A stretch of DNA of 64,000 nucleotides from Dugong dugon (GCA_030035585.1 CM057469.1:113376650-113440649), one strand, 5' to 3'. Positions 23,259-35,272 are shown, counted from the first letter of the stretch. The notes: a model not told the origin generated them from the letters alone. Made by a program: numbers and translations.

Positions 23259-24398
23259 GTTCAGGGGTGGATGGATTTACTTCTGGATTCTCAATTCTGT
23301 TCCATTGGTCTATGTGTCTATCATTGTACCAGTACCAGGCTATTTTGACTACCGTGGCTGTATAGTAGGTTCTGAGACTGAGTAGTGTGAGGCCTCCTAC
23401 TTTGTTCTTCTTTTTCTGTAGTGCTTTATTTATCCATAGGTTCTTCCCTTTCCATATAAATTTGGAGATTAGTTTTTCCATCTCATTAAAGAATGCTATT
23501 GGAATTTGGATCAGGATTGCATTGTATCTACAGATCATTTTGGGTAGTATTGACATATTCACAATGTTAAGTCTTCCTATCCGTGAGCATGGTATGTTTT
23601 CCTATTTATGAAGATCTCTTTTGGTTTCTTGCAGTGGTGTTTTGTAGTTTTCTTTGTATAAGTCTCTTACATCCCTAGTTAGATTTATTCCTAAGTATTT
23701 TATTTTTTTGAGGACTACTGTAAATGATACTGTTTTCTTGATTTCCTTTTCAGAGTTCTCTTTGTTAGTGTAGTGAAATTTGACTGATTTTTGTATGTTG
23801 ATCTTGTACCCTACCACTTTGCTGAATACTTCTATTACTTCCGGTAGCTTTCTTGTGGATTCTCTGGGATTTTCTATGTATAGAATCATATCATCTGTGA
23901 GTAGGGATAGTTTCACTTCTTCCTTAAAAATTTGGATGTCCTTAATTTCCAGTTCTTGTCTTAATTGCTCTAGCAGGACTTCCAGTACAATGCTGAATAA
24001 GAGTGATGATAAAGGGCATCCTTGTCTGGTTTCCATTCTCAGGGGGGATTTTTTCAGTCTCTCTCCATTGAGAATAATGTTGGCTGTTGGTTTTGTGTAT
24101 ATGTCCTTAATTATGTTGAGGAATTTCCCTTCTATTCCTATTTTGGTGAGAGTTTTTTGTCAGGAATGTTCATTAGACTTCATCAGATGCCTTTTCTGAA
24201 TCGATCGAGATGGTAATGTGGTTCTTTTCCTTTGTTTTAATTGCGTGGTGGGTTACGCTGATTGATTTTCTAATGCTGAACCATCCTTGCATACCTGGTA
24301 TGAATCCCACTTGGTTGTGCTGTATTATTTTTTTGATATGCTGTTGTATTCTATTGGCTAGAATTTTATGAGTATTTTTGTGCTAAGAAGGACATTTT

Positions 24399-24780
24399 TA
24401 CATTCTGTTTGTGACTATCTTTGTTTGGATTGAAAATCTGAAAGCCTGTATTTTGGATATTTTCTCAGCAAATATGACTTTTCTTCCTTTTACAATAGAA
24501 GTAATTTAATATTGTGACATGTTTAGAGTTCAGATATTAAACTACTATAAAATATACTCTTCATCAAAAATCACTTGTGTGGGTTAACATAATCTAAATA
24601 TGAAAATTTTTGAATTTCTAGTATTGCCAACATTTGCCTCCCTAAATTTGTCATCGGGCCAAGCCCCTCTCTTTTCCAATTGAGTAGTAGGAGAAAAGAA
24701 GATTTTAAATAATAGAACCCCACTTTTAATTTGATGGCCCTGAAGCAGTCACATGGAAAATTAGCATTGCTCTGAGGGAC
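24399..24780. other. No recognised feature
   Basis: Short AT-rich spacer between the L1 and the solo LTR. Confidence 0.4.
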
Positions 24781-24785
24781 AGGAG

Positions 24786-25345
24786 TGTCTTAGGCTGGGT
24801 TCTCTAGAGAAGCTAAGCCAGTAAAGCATATAAATGTATATATACAGAGAGAGATTTATATTAAGGAAATGGCTCATGTGGATGTAGAGGCTGGAATGTC
24901 CAAAATCCATGGGTCAGGTTGGAGGCTTCTCCTGATTCACATAGCCACAGGGGCTAGTATAGACCCAAGACTGGCAGGTCAGACAGCAGGGTTCTTGCTC
25001 ACAGGCTGCAAAGACTAACAAATCCTAAGATCAGCAGGCAAGACTGCAGGTAAGCTGCTAGCTCAAGTCCCAAGAACCAGAGATCAGATGACCAGCAGCC
25101 AGCTGCAGGATCCAGAGCGAGCAAAAGCCCATGGGCCTTGCCAGAATGTCCACTTACATTTGATGCAGGCCACATGCCCAAGGAAACTCTATTCACAGCA
25201 GATCCCATCATGGAGATGATCACGTTATATCAAATCTCATCATGGAAGTGATCACATCATCATGTGACTGCCAAACTACATCATAACTGCCAAACCACTG
25301 AGAATCATGACCCAGCCAAGTGGACACACAACCCTAATGAACACA
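24786..25345 (-). mobile_element. ERV-L-family solo LTR with perfect 5-bp duplication
   Basis: 560 bp starting TGTCTTAGGCTGGGTTCTCT and ending 'ccctaatgaacaca', bounded by AGGAG on both sides (24781-24785 and 25346-25350). A 5-bp duplication is the rule for ERV-L. The plus strand shows the complement. It matches the LTR at 21912-22644 closely ('cctgcagctggctgctggtc'-like block, 'catgatgggatctgctg'). No internal region: a solo LTR. Confidence 0.95.
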
Positions 25346-25350
25346 AGGAG

Positions 25351-28269
25351 TACTGGGAGTTCTGAGAGAGGGTACCATCAGTCAAGGACTGGTGATGCTG
25401 AAAATCACATCTCCCTTGTCAAAGATGGCTAAAGAATAACCAAGAATCCTTGGCACATTCTGATACAATAATCAAAGAATCAAACCATGGAAGTTCAGCA
25501 CAGCAAAGACCCACAGAGGTGTTAGTGCTGCTGTGAGTGAGAAAGAACATCCAGCTTATGAGAATCTTTACCTTGGAACTTAGCGAGGGCGTTACAAGAA
25601 GTAATAATTGGTGCCATTCTTATAATTTCCTTTTTCCCCCTCACACAGCCTTTAAAATGCCTATTATTATTATTATTTAACTTCTAGATTGAACTATGGG
25701 GTGAGTGTTTGTAATTTAGGCTCACCTAGAACTCATTCTGCAATCAAGTTCACATTCAGAAGTTATCAATTACAGATATCAACAGATATTTGAGCAGTCC
25801 TTCCTATGAAGTATAAAATGTGTGAAACACAAATGCACTACTAAGAATTCAAATATACTTTCGTTAACCAAGGCAAGCTCCAGCACAACATAATTAACCT
25901 TGAGGTTGCAATTATAAGTAGTTTGATATGACTTGCTACAAATATAGACTAACATTTTTTCTTCTGCCCTCAACTATAGACTTTATGACAAAGCCCTCTA
26001 AATGTTTACATGTTGAGAATGTGTACTGAAGACAGTTTTTCTTATTTCATATTATTTAAGTTTTCTTATCCAAACGCTCTGATTTTGCTACACTTTAACC
26101 CACAGCAGACTACTCAGAAGGGAAAAATACCAGGTTTGGCTCAGGGGGTTTCAACCTCTTTCCCCCGACCTTCCACAGCATTTTACAGAACACCAAGGCT
26201 TCTAGTTATTATATCCTAACTATTTGCCTTAATGCTTGATTTTGCATCATTGGCCCAGTTGCTACAGGCCCAGGGTGTTTCTTATTCACCATCAAATGAA
26301 TCCTAGAAGCTAACACAATACACAGCAAATATTGGCCTTCAAAAATATTTGAAGAATAGATAAATTAGTCTAGCAAGATCCTGAAATGCGTAACTCATCC
26401 TTATGTAAGGCACGTTCAAGTCATCAATGACAAGCAAAGACACTTAATTAATTAATGAAGTATGAGGCACAGGCCTAGTTTATGTACCACCAGTGATTTC
26501 CTTTCAGCCACAGTAATAAAAATTGTTTTCTGTGTCATTTTTCTCAGATTCCATCAAATATAAATCGCTAAAATAGAAGAATGGGCATAAAGATGCAGCA
26601 CACAGATGAACATTTGTTAGAGCTGCAGACTAGTAAACATGCCTGCTCATAATTAAAGAATCCATTTTTTATTTTATTTCACTGGCCTTTCCAAAACTCA
26701 TGCCTTTAGTTTTTCTTTCACGAGTATCTTCTAAAGGCAGGATAGTATCTTATTGTTACATTTTTTTTCTGGCATAATAAAGTTATATTGCTGGCTTTTT
26801 TTTTACATTTTCCTAGAGTGAATTATTGAAAATGGTAAAATTCATGTGAGACCAGGAAGCAGGTATATTTCTTTCAGTGTTCTTCTATACTGTTCTTTCC
26901 ATATGTCCATGATTTTGAGTTCAACCTGACAGAAATTAAATGTTTTATTTCTTGTGAGGAATAAAATTCTCCTGACAATCTCCTCCAACCATAGGAAGGA
27001 ACACAAAGTAAGTATAAAAGCCAAGACTTTACTTTTGCTTCCCCTGGAAATATTACCTCCCCAAGGCCAAAAATGGATTTCTGAAGAAACATCCAAGGGA
27101 ATGATGTTTTACTTGCTGCCATGAACTCAAAATAAATGTATATTGATCTTCAGTATTTGTTTATATATACTTTCTATAAATATAATGAGAAATACAGACT
27201 CTATTCTAATATTGCAATGCTCACCAAGTGGAAATTTACTCAGATTTACCACTGCAGAGGGAAAGTTGAGTATTTTCACAAGTATTATATTCACAAAATC
27301 AAAAATATTTTGATTTGGCACATGAATCTTCCCATCTTTGAAACAGCTAAGTAATACCTTCCTCATAAGATGTTTGTGAAGACTACATGAGAAAAAAAGT
27401 ATAAATTGAACGTGATATATAGATGAAAAAATGTTTAGAGCGGTTCTTCACAAAGAGAAAGTGCTCTACAAGTATTAATTTCATTATTACAGCATTTTTA
27501 ATTTTTAACATAATTGTTTTCACTTTCTTCTTTTAGAAGACTTAAAAAAAATGAGTGAGACAGAGGTGAAAGTCCTCAATGGTAAATCGGAAAGACAGAG
27601 AAAAGAAATATCTACTAGTGTCAACCTTCTAGATGTTGAAGTGGTCGATTAGGACAACAAACCAAAGTGAAATTAGTAATCAAGCCTTCATTCACTTACT
27701 AGTGTAAACGAGAGGCAAAAATAGGCGCTGGCTCCCTAGTGTTCCCTATTCTCCGTGGAACAGCACTGGGACAGGATCAGATGACATGCAGGGCAGGTGG
27801 GAGTCATCTTCTCACTACCTAGGAGCCCCCAAGGCAGGCATCTGTCATGTTGAGATCCAAGGGGCTGTGGAGGAAAGAAAAATGGGAGGGTTGGGAGGGG
27901 AAAAGTACTGAGTAAGAGTGGATAAAAGTGTCTCCAAGACTTCCCCCCCACCCATAAAACTTGGGAAGTTCCTCAGCTGAGGCCCTGATAAGGAGGCCTC
28001 CAAATGGAGGCTCCTGGTCTAGGAATGCAGATGTATCAGTGAACATGACTGGCCCAGAGATGCCTGAGTCCTTGACTGCAGCTCCCTCCAAAAAACTTTA
28101 ATGCACTGGCTGTGCATCAAGTCTGGTGTGGGCAGGGCAGTTCCCCCCATCCCCCATGAGGCTGGCCCAGCAAAGCCTTGTAATTGACAATAGTTGGGCC
28201 TAAAAAATCACACATAGGTCTGGCTGAAGCCAGACTCCTCAGTCACTTTTGTGAATATAAAATTGTAAA
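25351..28269. other. Mostly unrecognised; MIR near 27350-27495
   Basis: About 2.9 kb without clear repeats except a MIR-like 3' half at about 27350-27495 ('accttcctcataagatgttt', 'agtgctctacaagtattaat'). GC rises at 27720-28160, but I see no exon, promoter or CpG island. Confidence 0.45.
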
Positions 28270-28730
28270 GCTGTTACCTGCCATCGAGTCGACTCTGACT
28301 CATGGTGAACCTTTGTACAACAGAATGAAACGCTACTTGGTACTGCACCATCCTCACCATCACAGGCATGTTAGTGTCCACCTTTGTTGCCACTGTGCCC
28401 GTCCATTTCACTGAGGCATTCCCTTGCCCTCTTAGGCTCTCTGATTTGCCAAACATGATGTACTGCTACAGCAATCAATCCTTTCTGATGTCATGCCCGA
28501 AGTAAGCAAATCAGACAGTATTCTGTGTTCTGTTGTAATTTGTAAGGTTTTTCATTAGGTAATTTTTGTAAGTAGATTGCCAGGTCTTTCTTCCTAGTCT
28601 GTCTTAGTCTGAAAGCTCCACTGAAATCTGTCCACCATAGGTGACTGTACTGGTATTTGAAATAGCTTACAGCACCATAGCAACACGCAAGCCACCACAG
28701 TCAGACAAACTGACAGACTCATGGTGGAAG
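28270..28730 (-). mobile_element. Internally deleted RTE: 3' end joined to 5' UTR
   Basis: On the plus strand it opens with the complemented RTE 3' end ('gccatcgagtcgactctgac', 'ttgtacaacagaatgaaacg') for ~270 bp, then switches near 28543 to the complemented 5' UTR ('gattgccaggtctttcttcc', 'agtctgtcttagtctgaaag', 'agccaccacagtcagacaaa'). All ORF sequence is absent. Confidence 0.87.
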
Positions 28731-29002
28731 ATTGGAAAGCAACTCATCCGTATTACGGAGAAAATTATATAACAGAGAAAGTGTCCTTGCATTTTGAAAT
28801 TATAAAGTAGACATAGGAAGTGACCTTAGAAAAAATGAACGTGTTCTTTATTGGAGAAATTGCCAAATAGATTGTGGTAATATAATGATATGTTAAATAA
28901 CAGCTGTAAATGGTGTTATTCAGAAATATTTAATGTTGTAAAAAAATATTTACAGTATAACATAAAGTGAATAATGCACAGTTCCACATTTTATATTCAG
29001 TG

Positions 29003-29427
29003 TGTCTTAGTTACCTAGTGCTGCTATAAAAAAAAAAAAAAAAAAATACTCCAAGCAGGTGGCTTTAAAGAACGGAAATTTATTTTCTCACAGTCCTGGA
29101 GGCTAAAAGTCCAAATCAGGGAGGGTCTCGGCAATGTCAATTCCTTCTGTGAGCCTCTCTCCTAGTTTCTGGTGTCTGCCGGTGATCCCTGGCGATCCTT
29201 TGCTTGTAGCCCATCCTCACGTGTCCTCTTTCTTCCCCTTGTGTATTTCTATCTCTATTGTTGTCTCTTTATAACTCAGAAGTGATTAGGCTTAGATTCA
29301 CCCTAGACTTATGACCTCATACACAACATTACAAAAGAAAAACCTATTTCCAAACAGGATCATGTCCACAAATTCAAGAGCCAGGAACTAGCACATATTT
29401 TAAGGGAACACAATTCAATCCATGACA
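29003..29427 (-). mobile_element. MaLR-type solo LTR with 5-bp duplication
   Basis: Plus-strand ends TGTCTTAGTTACCTAGTGCT and 'tcaatccatgaca'. It is flanked by CAGTG on both sides (28998-29002 and 29428-29432). Internal text ('ggaaatttattttctcacag', 'gtcctggaggctaaaagtcc') is the complement of the common MLT1/MaLR LTR 3' half. 425 bp. Confidence 0.93.
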
Positions 29428-29477
29428 CAGTGAGGTATATATATATAGATACATACATAGATATATACATACATATG

Positions 29478-29676
29478 TAAAACCAAGCCCACTGCTGTCA
29501 AGTTGATTCCTACTCATAGTGACCCTATAGGACAGAGTAGGACTGCCCCATAGGGTTTCTATAATCTTTATGGAAGTGGACTGCCACATCTTTCTCCCAT
29601 CAAGTAGCTTTTGGATTCAAACCACAGACATTTCGGTTATCAGCCGAGCACTTGACAACTATGTCACCAAGGTTCC
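29478..29676 (-). mobile_element. AfroSINE (long form)
   Basis: 'gctgtcaagttgattcctac', 'gtgaccctataggacagagt', central module 29550-29600 ('tggaagtggactgccacatc'), then the head ending 'gtcaccaaggttcca'. Confidence 0.93.
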
Positions 29677-29774
29677 AAGCATACATATGATATATATAAT
29701 ATGTATATATATATTTACATAATATATATACATATATATATGCACACACATATATATAGCTCCTACTATATATA

Positions 29775-29847
<73 letters not shown>
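29677..29847. repeat. TA-rich block with a long (AT)n run
   Basis: Degenerate TA/CA-rich sequence leading to an uninterrupted (AT)n run at about 29779-29847, between two minus-strand SINEs. Confidence 0.95.
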
Positions 29848-29851
<4 letters not shown>

Positions 29852-30016
29852 CAAAAAAACCCAAACACATTGCCATGGAGTCAATTCCAAGTCACAGTGA
29901 CCCTATAGGACAGAATAGAACTGTCTCATAGGGTTTCCAATAGCGGTTGGTGGATTTAAACTGCCGACCTTTTGGTTAGCAGCTGACCTCTTAACTGCTG
30001 CGCCACCAGGGTTCCA
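29848..30016 (-). mobile_element. AfroSINE (short form)
   Basis: 'cattgccatggagtcaattc', 'agtgaccctataggacagaa', 'ttttggttagcagctgacct' and 'gcgccaccagggttcca'. Inserted in TA-rich DNA, which continues on the other side ('tatatatatcc'). Confidence 0.93.
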
Positions 30017-30026
30017 TATATATATC

Positions 30027-30077
30027 CCCCCAAAAAAACCCGTTGCTGTCTAGTTGATTCTGACTCATGGCAACCTA
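30027..30077 (-). mobile_element. AfroSINE/RTE tail fragment
   Basis: Only 'cccgttgctgtctagttgat' and 'tctgactcatggcaacc' remain before TA repeats resume. Confidence 0.75.
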
Positions 30078-30133
30078 TATATATATATATACATATATAT
30101 ATAGTATGCGTGTGTGTGTGTGTATGTGTGTGT
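30078..30133. repeat. (TA)n followed by (TG)n microsatellite
   Basis: TA repeat to about 30104, then TG repeat with one TATG break. Confidence 0.95.
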
Positions 30134-30472
30134 AACCTTAAGAAAACATATCTAATGTTAACAGTAACTATTTTGGGACAATTGGATCATGAAAAATATC
30201 TTCGTAACTTTTTGAAATTTGACAAATTCTCAATAATGAGCATTTATGTCTTTGATAATTTTTTACATATTATACATGCAACTAAAATAACTTTAAAGAT
30301 ATGATATCTGCACAAAGGGAAAAAGGATTCTGTTAGAAGTCTGCTCAGGTGCGCCTGTTACTACACTCAGCACAGAGAGAGGTGCAGATGAAAGGAAAAG
30401 TCCTGGAGTTGGAAAGGAGAACCAGTGGAACCAGTCTCTCTGTAAAACCTAAGTTTGCTTCTATATTGGGTC
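30134..30472. other. No recognised feature
   Basis: Nothing assigned. Confidence 0.4.
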
Positions 30473-30687
30473 TAAAAAAAAAAAAAGAAAACTGTTTTCA
30501 TCATGTTGATTCTGACTCATGGCAACCCCATGCGTGTCAGAGTAGAACTGTGCTACGTAGGGTTTTCAGTGGCTGGGATCTTTCAGATCTCCAGGCCTTT
30601 CTTCAGAGATACCTCTGGGTTGACCCGAACTGCCAACCTTTCAGCTAGGAGCTGAGCACTTAACTATTTGTGCTACCCAGGTAGTCC
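30473..30687 (-). mobile_element. AfroSINE (long form)
   Basis: A-run, 'gttgattctgactcatggca', 'gcgtgtcagagtagaactgt', central module 'agatctccaggcctttcttc', then head 'gtgctacccaggtagtcc'. Confidence 0.92.
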
Positions 30688-32175
30688 TTGTAGGGATGAA
30701 AAAATTATGCGTAAAAAAGTAATTCAGTAAATCTAACATTAATTATTTGATAAGAAACAGTGTTATTTGTAAGGACCTGGGAAGAGAGAATATATTTTGA
30801 AATAAGAGATGGGATTATGACCACCAGAGATGAATCACTTCTTTACCCCTCCTCATTTCCTCCTGAATCTTTAGCCATGGGTGCACCCCTGGGTAACCTT
30901 TCTATTTCTCTGGGCACATACCTGAGAGGCTTGCTGACACTGTCTCTCTCTCTGCACATGTCACCTCTGCCATTTCAGTTTTGATAAGTGCTACTGACAA
31001 GCAAGGGGACTGGAGAACATCGCTGCATGCTTCTCTATTTTATATCATCTCAACAGCTTCAAACTTCCCCAAATGGTACAATCCTTTCAGAATTCTGGGT
31101 TACTTTTTTTATTTTACAGGGATTTGTTTCAGAGGATCAAGGACTCTTCACCATGGCCTAACCTCTTCCTAACCACCAGTCTTTATCCTGACACTCAAAC
31201 TGTGTTTTCCTCAAGAGACGCAAAGGCTGAATTACTACCATTTAGCAAAACAAGACTAGCATAACCAGGAATAACAGAGGAGGACCAAGCAGATTTTTCC
31301 TGACAAATTGATGTAGAACTAATGCCATTAATTCTTGTACTTCATTCCAGAATGATTCTTTGTGTACAGGGCTGTTTCCTTCCTGTTCAAAATAATCCAA
31401 AGCAGAAGCAAGTGAATCTCAGATTTACTGGAAAGCCCAGTCTGCAATCACCGAGAAAGTTAATAAAGAGAACACAGTTATATCAATAAGAATATAAGTT
31501 TTTTTTAAAAAAATTCTGTGTATAATGAATATAGACATCCATGTACTCATTGACAAAGGCCAGAGGGTGGAATATTTTATTTGCTTTTCTTTTCTTTTTT
31601 TTTTTTTTAATTAAATTGCCTCTAACCTTACTAGTCATTGTGTTCTCATTCAGATAGATATACAATAATAGGGATTTTAATAGTATGAGTTTTGAGTCCG
31701 TATTTCATTTTATTTAGCCAAGAGGACAAACTGGTGTCCCACCTCCAAGGTATTTTAAAGGAGTAGGCCATCTAATAGATATTGGGGATAAAATAAATTT
31801 AGCTTGAGTATAATGTTTTCAGTAAAAGGAATAAAAGATTTACACATGGACTTGGAGTTACCATTCTGTGCGTTTTGATTTCTCTCTTTAATTTATCTTG
31901 AACCTCATTATCTCCCATAGACTGTGGTAGGACATATTTGGAGCAGCATTCTACTGTGGTTGAAGTATCCCTGTTGTTGGAAAGTCAGTTAAGACAGAGA
32001 CTGATGGAGGTCTCAATCTGCTCACTTGCCCTGACTCCACTCTAAGCTCAGAAGGAAGATTATTTCTTAGATTCACAGGTATGTGATCAAACCAACTCAC
32101 ATAGAGAGAAGATGAGGTGGAATTTAAGGTGCAAAAGTTATCTATAAATTGATCAATTTCTTATCTTTCTAACTC
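30688..32175. other. No recognised feature
   Basis: About 1.5 kb, apparently unique. A T-tract lies at 31597-31608. Confidence 0.4.
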
Positions 32176-32187
32176 ATTTTAGATATA

Positions 32188-32351
32188 TTGTTGTCATTGT
32201 TAGGTGCCGTTGAGTCAGTTCTGACTCAAAGCTACCCTATAGGATGGAGTAGAACTGTCCCATAGAGTTTCCAAGGACCGACCGGTGGATTTGAACTGCT
32301 GACCTTTTGGTTAGTAGCCAAACTCTTAAATCACTACACCACCAGGGCTCC
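32188..32351 (-). mobile_element. AfroSINE (short form) with 12-bp duplication
   Basis: Perfect duplication ATTTTAGATATA at 32176-32187 and 32352-32363. Body: 'ggtgccgttgagtcagttct', 'taccctataggatggagtag', 'cttttggttagtagccaaac', 'ccaccagggctcc'. Confidence 0.95.
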
Positions 32352-32374
32352 ATTTTAGATATAGGATGAATGAA

Positions 32375-32560
32375 TTCAAATTCTGCGTCTGCCACTCACT
32401 ATAGTGTGATGTGGGCAAGCCTTTAACCTTTTTGGCCATCAGTTTCCTCAACCGTGAAGTGAAGCCACTACTACCATTTCCCTTAAATGTTTCTTCAGAA
32501 GATGAGGTGAGCCAACATACACGAAGTAGGGTCTGAACATACTGAACAATGGAAATGTGT
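32375..32560 (+). repeat. MIR SINE
   Basis: 'aaattctgcgtctgccactc', 'gtgggcaagcctttaacctt', 'ggccatcagtttcctcaacc' follow the MIR core. Confidence 0.8.
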
Positions 32561-33682
32561 TTACCTTTTGGTGTTCCCTTTTTTCCTCTTAGCTGATTGA
32601 TAATCTGGAATCAAATCATTTATTTGCTTAAAGAAATGATAAGTAATGTCCAACTGTATGACCCACATTACTACTATTTTAGATTCAGTGTAGGTCTAGT
32701 TTTCAGTCCACAGGTTATCAGTGAGAAATGACATGGTACCACAGACATACAGTGGGTCTGTCAAAATGCAAAGCTTCTCTATGGAATGTGTTCCTCAGAT
32801 CATATTTAAAACATTTACTTAAACATCACAGCAGATTGATAATTTGAAAACATACGACTTTTCATTTCAGTAATATTACTTTTTTTAATAGTGTTATTGT
32901 TTTTTTTTTTTGGTCTCAGATACACAAAGTTGCTTAGTTCATGGTGCATAGGTAGCCTTGGTCTGCATAAGGCATGTTATTTATGTTATTTCTTTCATTT
33001 TATTTATTATGGTACTTATTCATGTTATTTTATTATTCCTGCCTCCATCTCCCATCCCCTTTGTTCTCCTGTGCCAGTTATTTGCCTGTTGGTTCTCAGA
33101 TCCATCCCTGCCTTCCCCTGGTCTGCTTTTTAACACAGGGAACGGACCCTCCATGAAATACATTTTTTGCTTGGTCAGTGGGAGGCACATGTGGGGAAAT
33201 TAAAGAAAGGAAGGTAGATAAGAAACCAGGGTGGTTCTCCTCCTGTCTCTCTCTGCTTTCAGCAGGCTTGGCTGTGAATTGAGCTCCTGCTGGGCAGCCC
33301 CCATCCCATGACCTTAGCTCCCACCAGGTAGCCGCCTGGTTTAGCCAGGGCCACTTCACGGGCATGGCCATGGACAGTCAGACAACGGCCCCACTTTGTG
33401 AAGGGCCCCATGCTTAGTTTGATGCTCTCCTGTCACTGATCTGAAATTTTTAATAATTTTTTAATAAGGGGTCTGCATTTTCGTTTTGCACAGCCCTGCA
33501 AATTATGCAACTGGTCCTGGCTCTAATTATTTAATTTAGCTTTTTTTTTTTTTTTTAGTTTTCAACATGTGGACTTTTATTTATTTATTTACTTTTAGCT
33601 ATAATATATTTCCATTTTATTTGTTGATTTCTATTACTGCCTTACGGTAAGTTGCATATAGACAATTTGTAACCTATTTTGG
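32561..33682. other. No recognised feature
   Basis: A T-rich tract lies at 33541-33556. The moderately GC-rich part at 33050-33420 shows no exon-like signals. Confidence 0.4.
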
Positions 33683-33830
33683 GTCTCTGGTGGTCAAGTG
33701 GTAAAATGTTTGACTGTTAACCAAAAGATCAGCAATTCAAATCTACCAGTTGCTCCTTGGAAACCCTGTGGGGCAGTTCTAATCTATCCTATCTCATCGC
33801 TGTAAGTGAGAATCAACTCGACAGCAATTT
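33683..33830 (+). mobile_element. AfroSINE (short form)
   Basis: 'gtctctggtggtcaagtggt', 'ctgttaaccaaaagatcagc', 'ctccttggaaaccctgtggg', ending 'gagaatcaactcgacagcaa'. Confidence 0.93.
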
Positions 33831-33846
33831 TTTAAAATTGTGAATA

Positions 33847-34003
33847 AGGAGCCCTGATGGAGCAGTGGTTAAGAGCTCGCCTGCTAACGTAAAGGTCGGC
33901 AGTTCGAATCCAATAGTCATTCCTTAGAAACCCTTTGGGGCAGTTCAACTCTGTCCTATAGGGTCACGATGAGTCTGAATCTGCTTGTCGGCAACGAGTA
34001 TTG
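33847..34003 (+). mobile_element. AfroSINE (short form)
   Basis: 'ggagccctgatggagcagtg', 'cctgctaacgtaaaggtcgg', 'cagttcgaatccaatagtca', 'cctatagggtcacgatgagt'. In tandem orientation ~17 bp after the previous copy. Confidence 0.94.
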
Positions 34004-34364
34004 TGGAACTTATTATCTGTCTTTTATAGCTCATAAGTATTTACTTAATTTTTATCTGTTTAATATTAGTTTCCATGAATTCAGGAGAGGGTACTAAAAA
34101 TCTCTAATTCTAACAGTTCATGACTTATTTATGATTTATTGTTAAGGTAACACACACTCAAATTTTTTATTCCCTCCTTTCTATTATTTCTTTAACCAGA
34201 ATAGCACCCCCTCATATTCTCTTTTGATGTTTATCACCTTAAATTATTTTTTTTTCTAATATAAAAATTGTTAACCCACCTGAGCTGTGTGTTTTATACA
34301 ATCTGGGAGTTTTTCTTTTTTTTTTTTAACTTAGATTTTTTTATTATAACCCTTTTGTATTTAT
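34004..34364. other. No recognised feature
   Basis: T-rich; nothing assigned. Confidence 0.4.
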
Positions 34365-34525
34365 TGGAGCCCTAGCGGTGCGGTGGTTAAGAGGTTGGCT
34401 GCTAACCAATATGTTGGCAGTTTGAATCCACTAGCTGCTGCTTAGAAACTCTATGGAGCAGTTCTTCTCTGTCCTGTAGGCTCACTATGAGTCAGAATTG
34501 ATGCAATGGCAATTTTTTTTTTTTT
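34365..34525 (+). mobile_element. AfroSINE (short form)
   Basis: 'ggagccctagcggtgcggtg', 'gctgctaaccaatatgttgg', 'ctgtaggctcactatgagtc', ending in a T-run. Third plus-strand SINE within 850 bp. Confidence 0.94.
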
Positions 34526-35272
34526 TATAATTGATGTTAGAATAAGATTTACTCTACCTTTGTATTGCAGATTTTCTATGTATCATATTTATTTCATGTC
34601 CTCTACTTACTATACACGCCTTTTTTCCTAACTTTATCAAAAAAATTGAATTTTTATTCTCTGGTTTAAAGGTTTATTCATTTTATTTTTACTATCTGGT
34701 GACTCACAAACACATATAATTTTTGTATGCTTATCTGTATTTTTTCCCATCTCTTTCTGAAGGACATCAATATTCATGTCTTTTTTCCCTCTGTTCTTTA
34801 TCTGCTTAACCCCCAGATCCATCAAAACTTTCTTTTCTGTCCTTTCCTTTTCTTAGTTTGGGTGCATTACTTGTTTAAACCACTACAAAAGTTTGTTGCT
34901 TTGTTTTTTGAATGTTGACTCCCATATCTTATTTCTTCCTGGATCTATTTCTAGTTATGTTCTAGACTTCTTCCAAGAATGTTTTCAAAGGTAATTTTGC
35001 AGAGTATATTTTATAAAGTCTTATATGCCAGAGAATAATGTTTTATTCTCACATTTAAATTATAGTTTTATTGGATAAAAAAGTATGTTCAAATTTCTTT
35101 ATCTTCCACACATAAAATATTATTCCATTACCTTCTGTCGCACAGAGCAGTTATCAAAAAATCCGATTTTAATCCAATGGTTGTACTTTTGTAGGTTATC
35201 TGAGTTTTTCTCTTTGGAAGTTTTTAGAATGTTCTTTGTATTGGATGGCCTCAAATATTATAATAATGTGTA
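34526..35272. other. Unassigned T-rich sequence, target of the RTE insertion
   Basis: Pyrimidine-rich sequence that seems to continue beyond the RTE at 38510-39076. It may be an old antisense LINE or ERV segment, but I cannot name it. Confidence 0.4.

Larger units (their letters stand above)
21361..24036 (-). pseudogene. L1 ORF2 remnant (reverse transcriptase to C-terminus)
   Basis: ORF2p is the L1 endonuclease/reverse transcriptase. Only the RT catalytic region onward remains, in at least three frames. The catalytic FADD motif reads LTDD. The coding line is broken by the LTR at 21912-22644 and the SINE at 23106-23258, besides older frameshifts. It cannot give a functional enzyme. Confidence 0.9.
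21000..24387 (-). mobile_element. L1, 5'-truncated, minus strand, with target-site duplication
   Basis: The perfect 11-bp duplication AAGGACATTTT (20989-20999 and 24388-24398) bounds it. On the minus strand, 24036-23602 encodes a reverse-transcriptase segment with [19 protein letters not shown] and a mutated catalytic box [11 protein letters not shown] (family FADD). 23562-23239 encodes the segment downstream of the RT. 21594-21361 encodes the ORF2 C-terminus (KCPSTHQWINKFWYIHTMEY). The 3' UTR is 21360-21011, then a short A-tail. Interrupted by an LTR and a SINE; several stops and frameshifts. It is 5'-truncated within the RT domain. Confidence 0.95.

Noticed and set aside
21907-25350. The two ERV-L LTRs as ends of one rearranged provirus
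   Set aside because: Each has its own flanking duplication, and there is L1 sequence, not viral internal sequence, between them.
29677-30133. CRISPR-like or regulatory periodic repeat
   Set aside because: Plain TA and TG microsatellites with SINE pieces between them.
33050-33420. Possible promoter or CpG island
   Set aside because: CpG count is low and there is no associated open frame or repeat-free upstream region.
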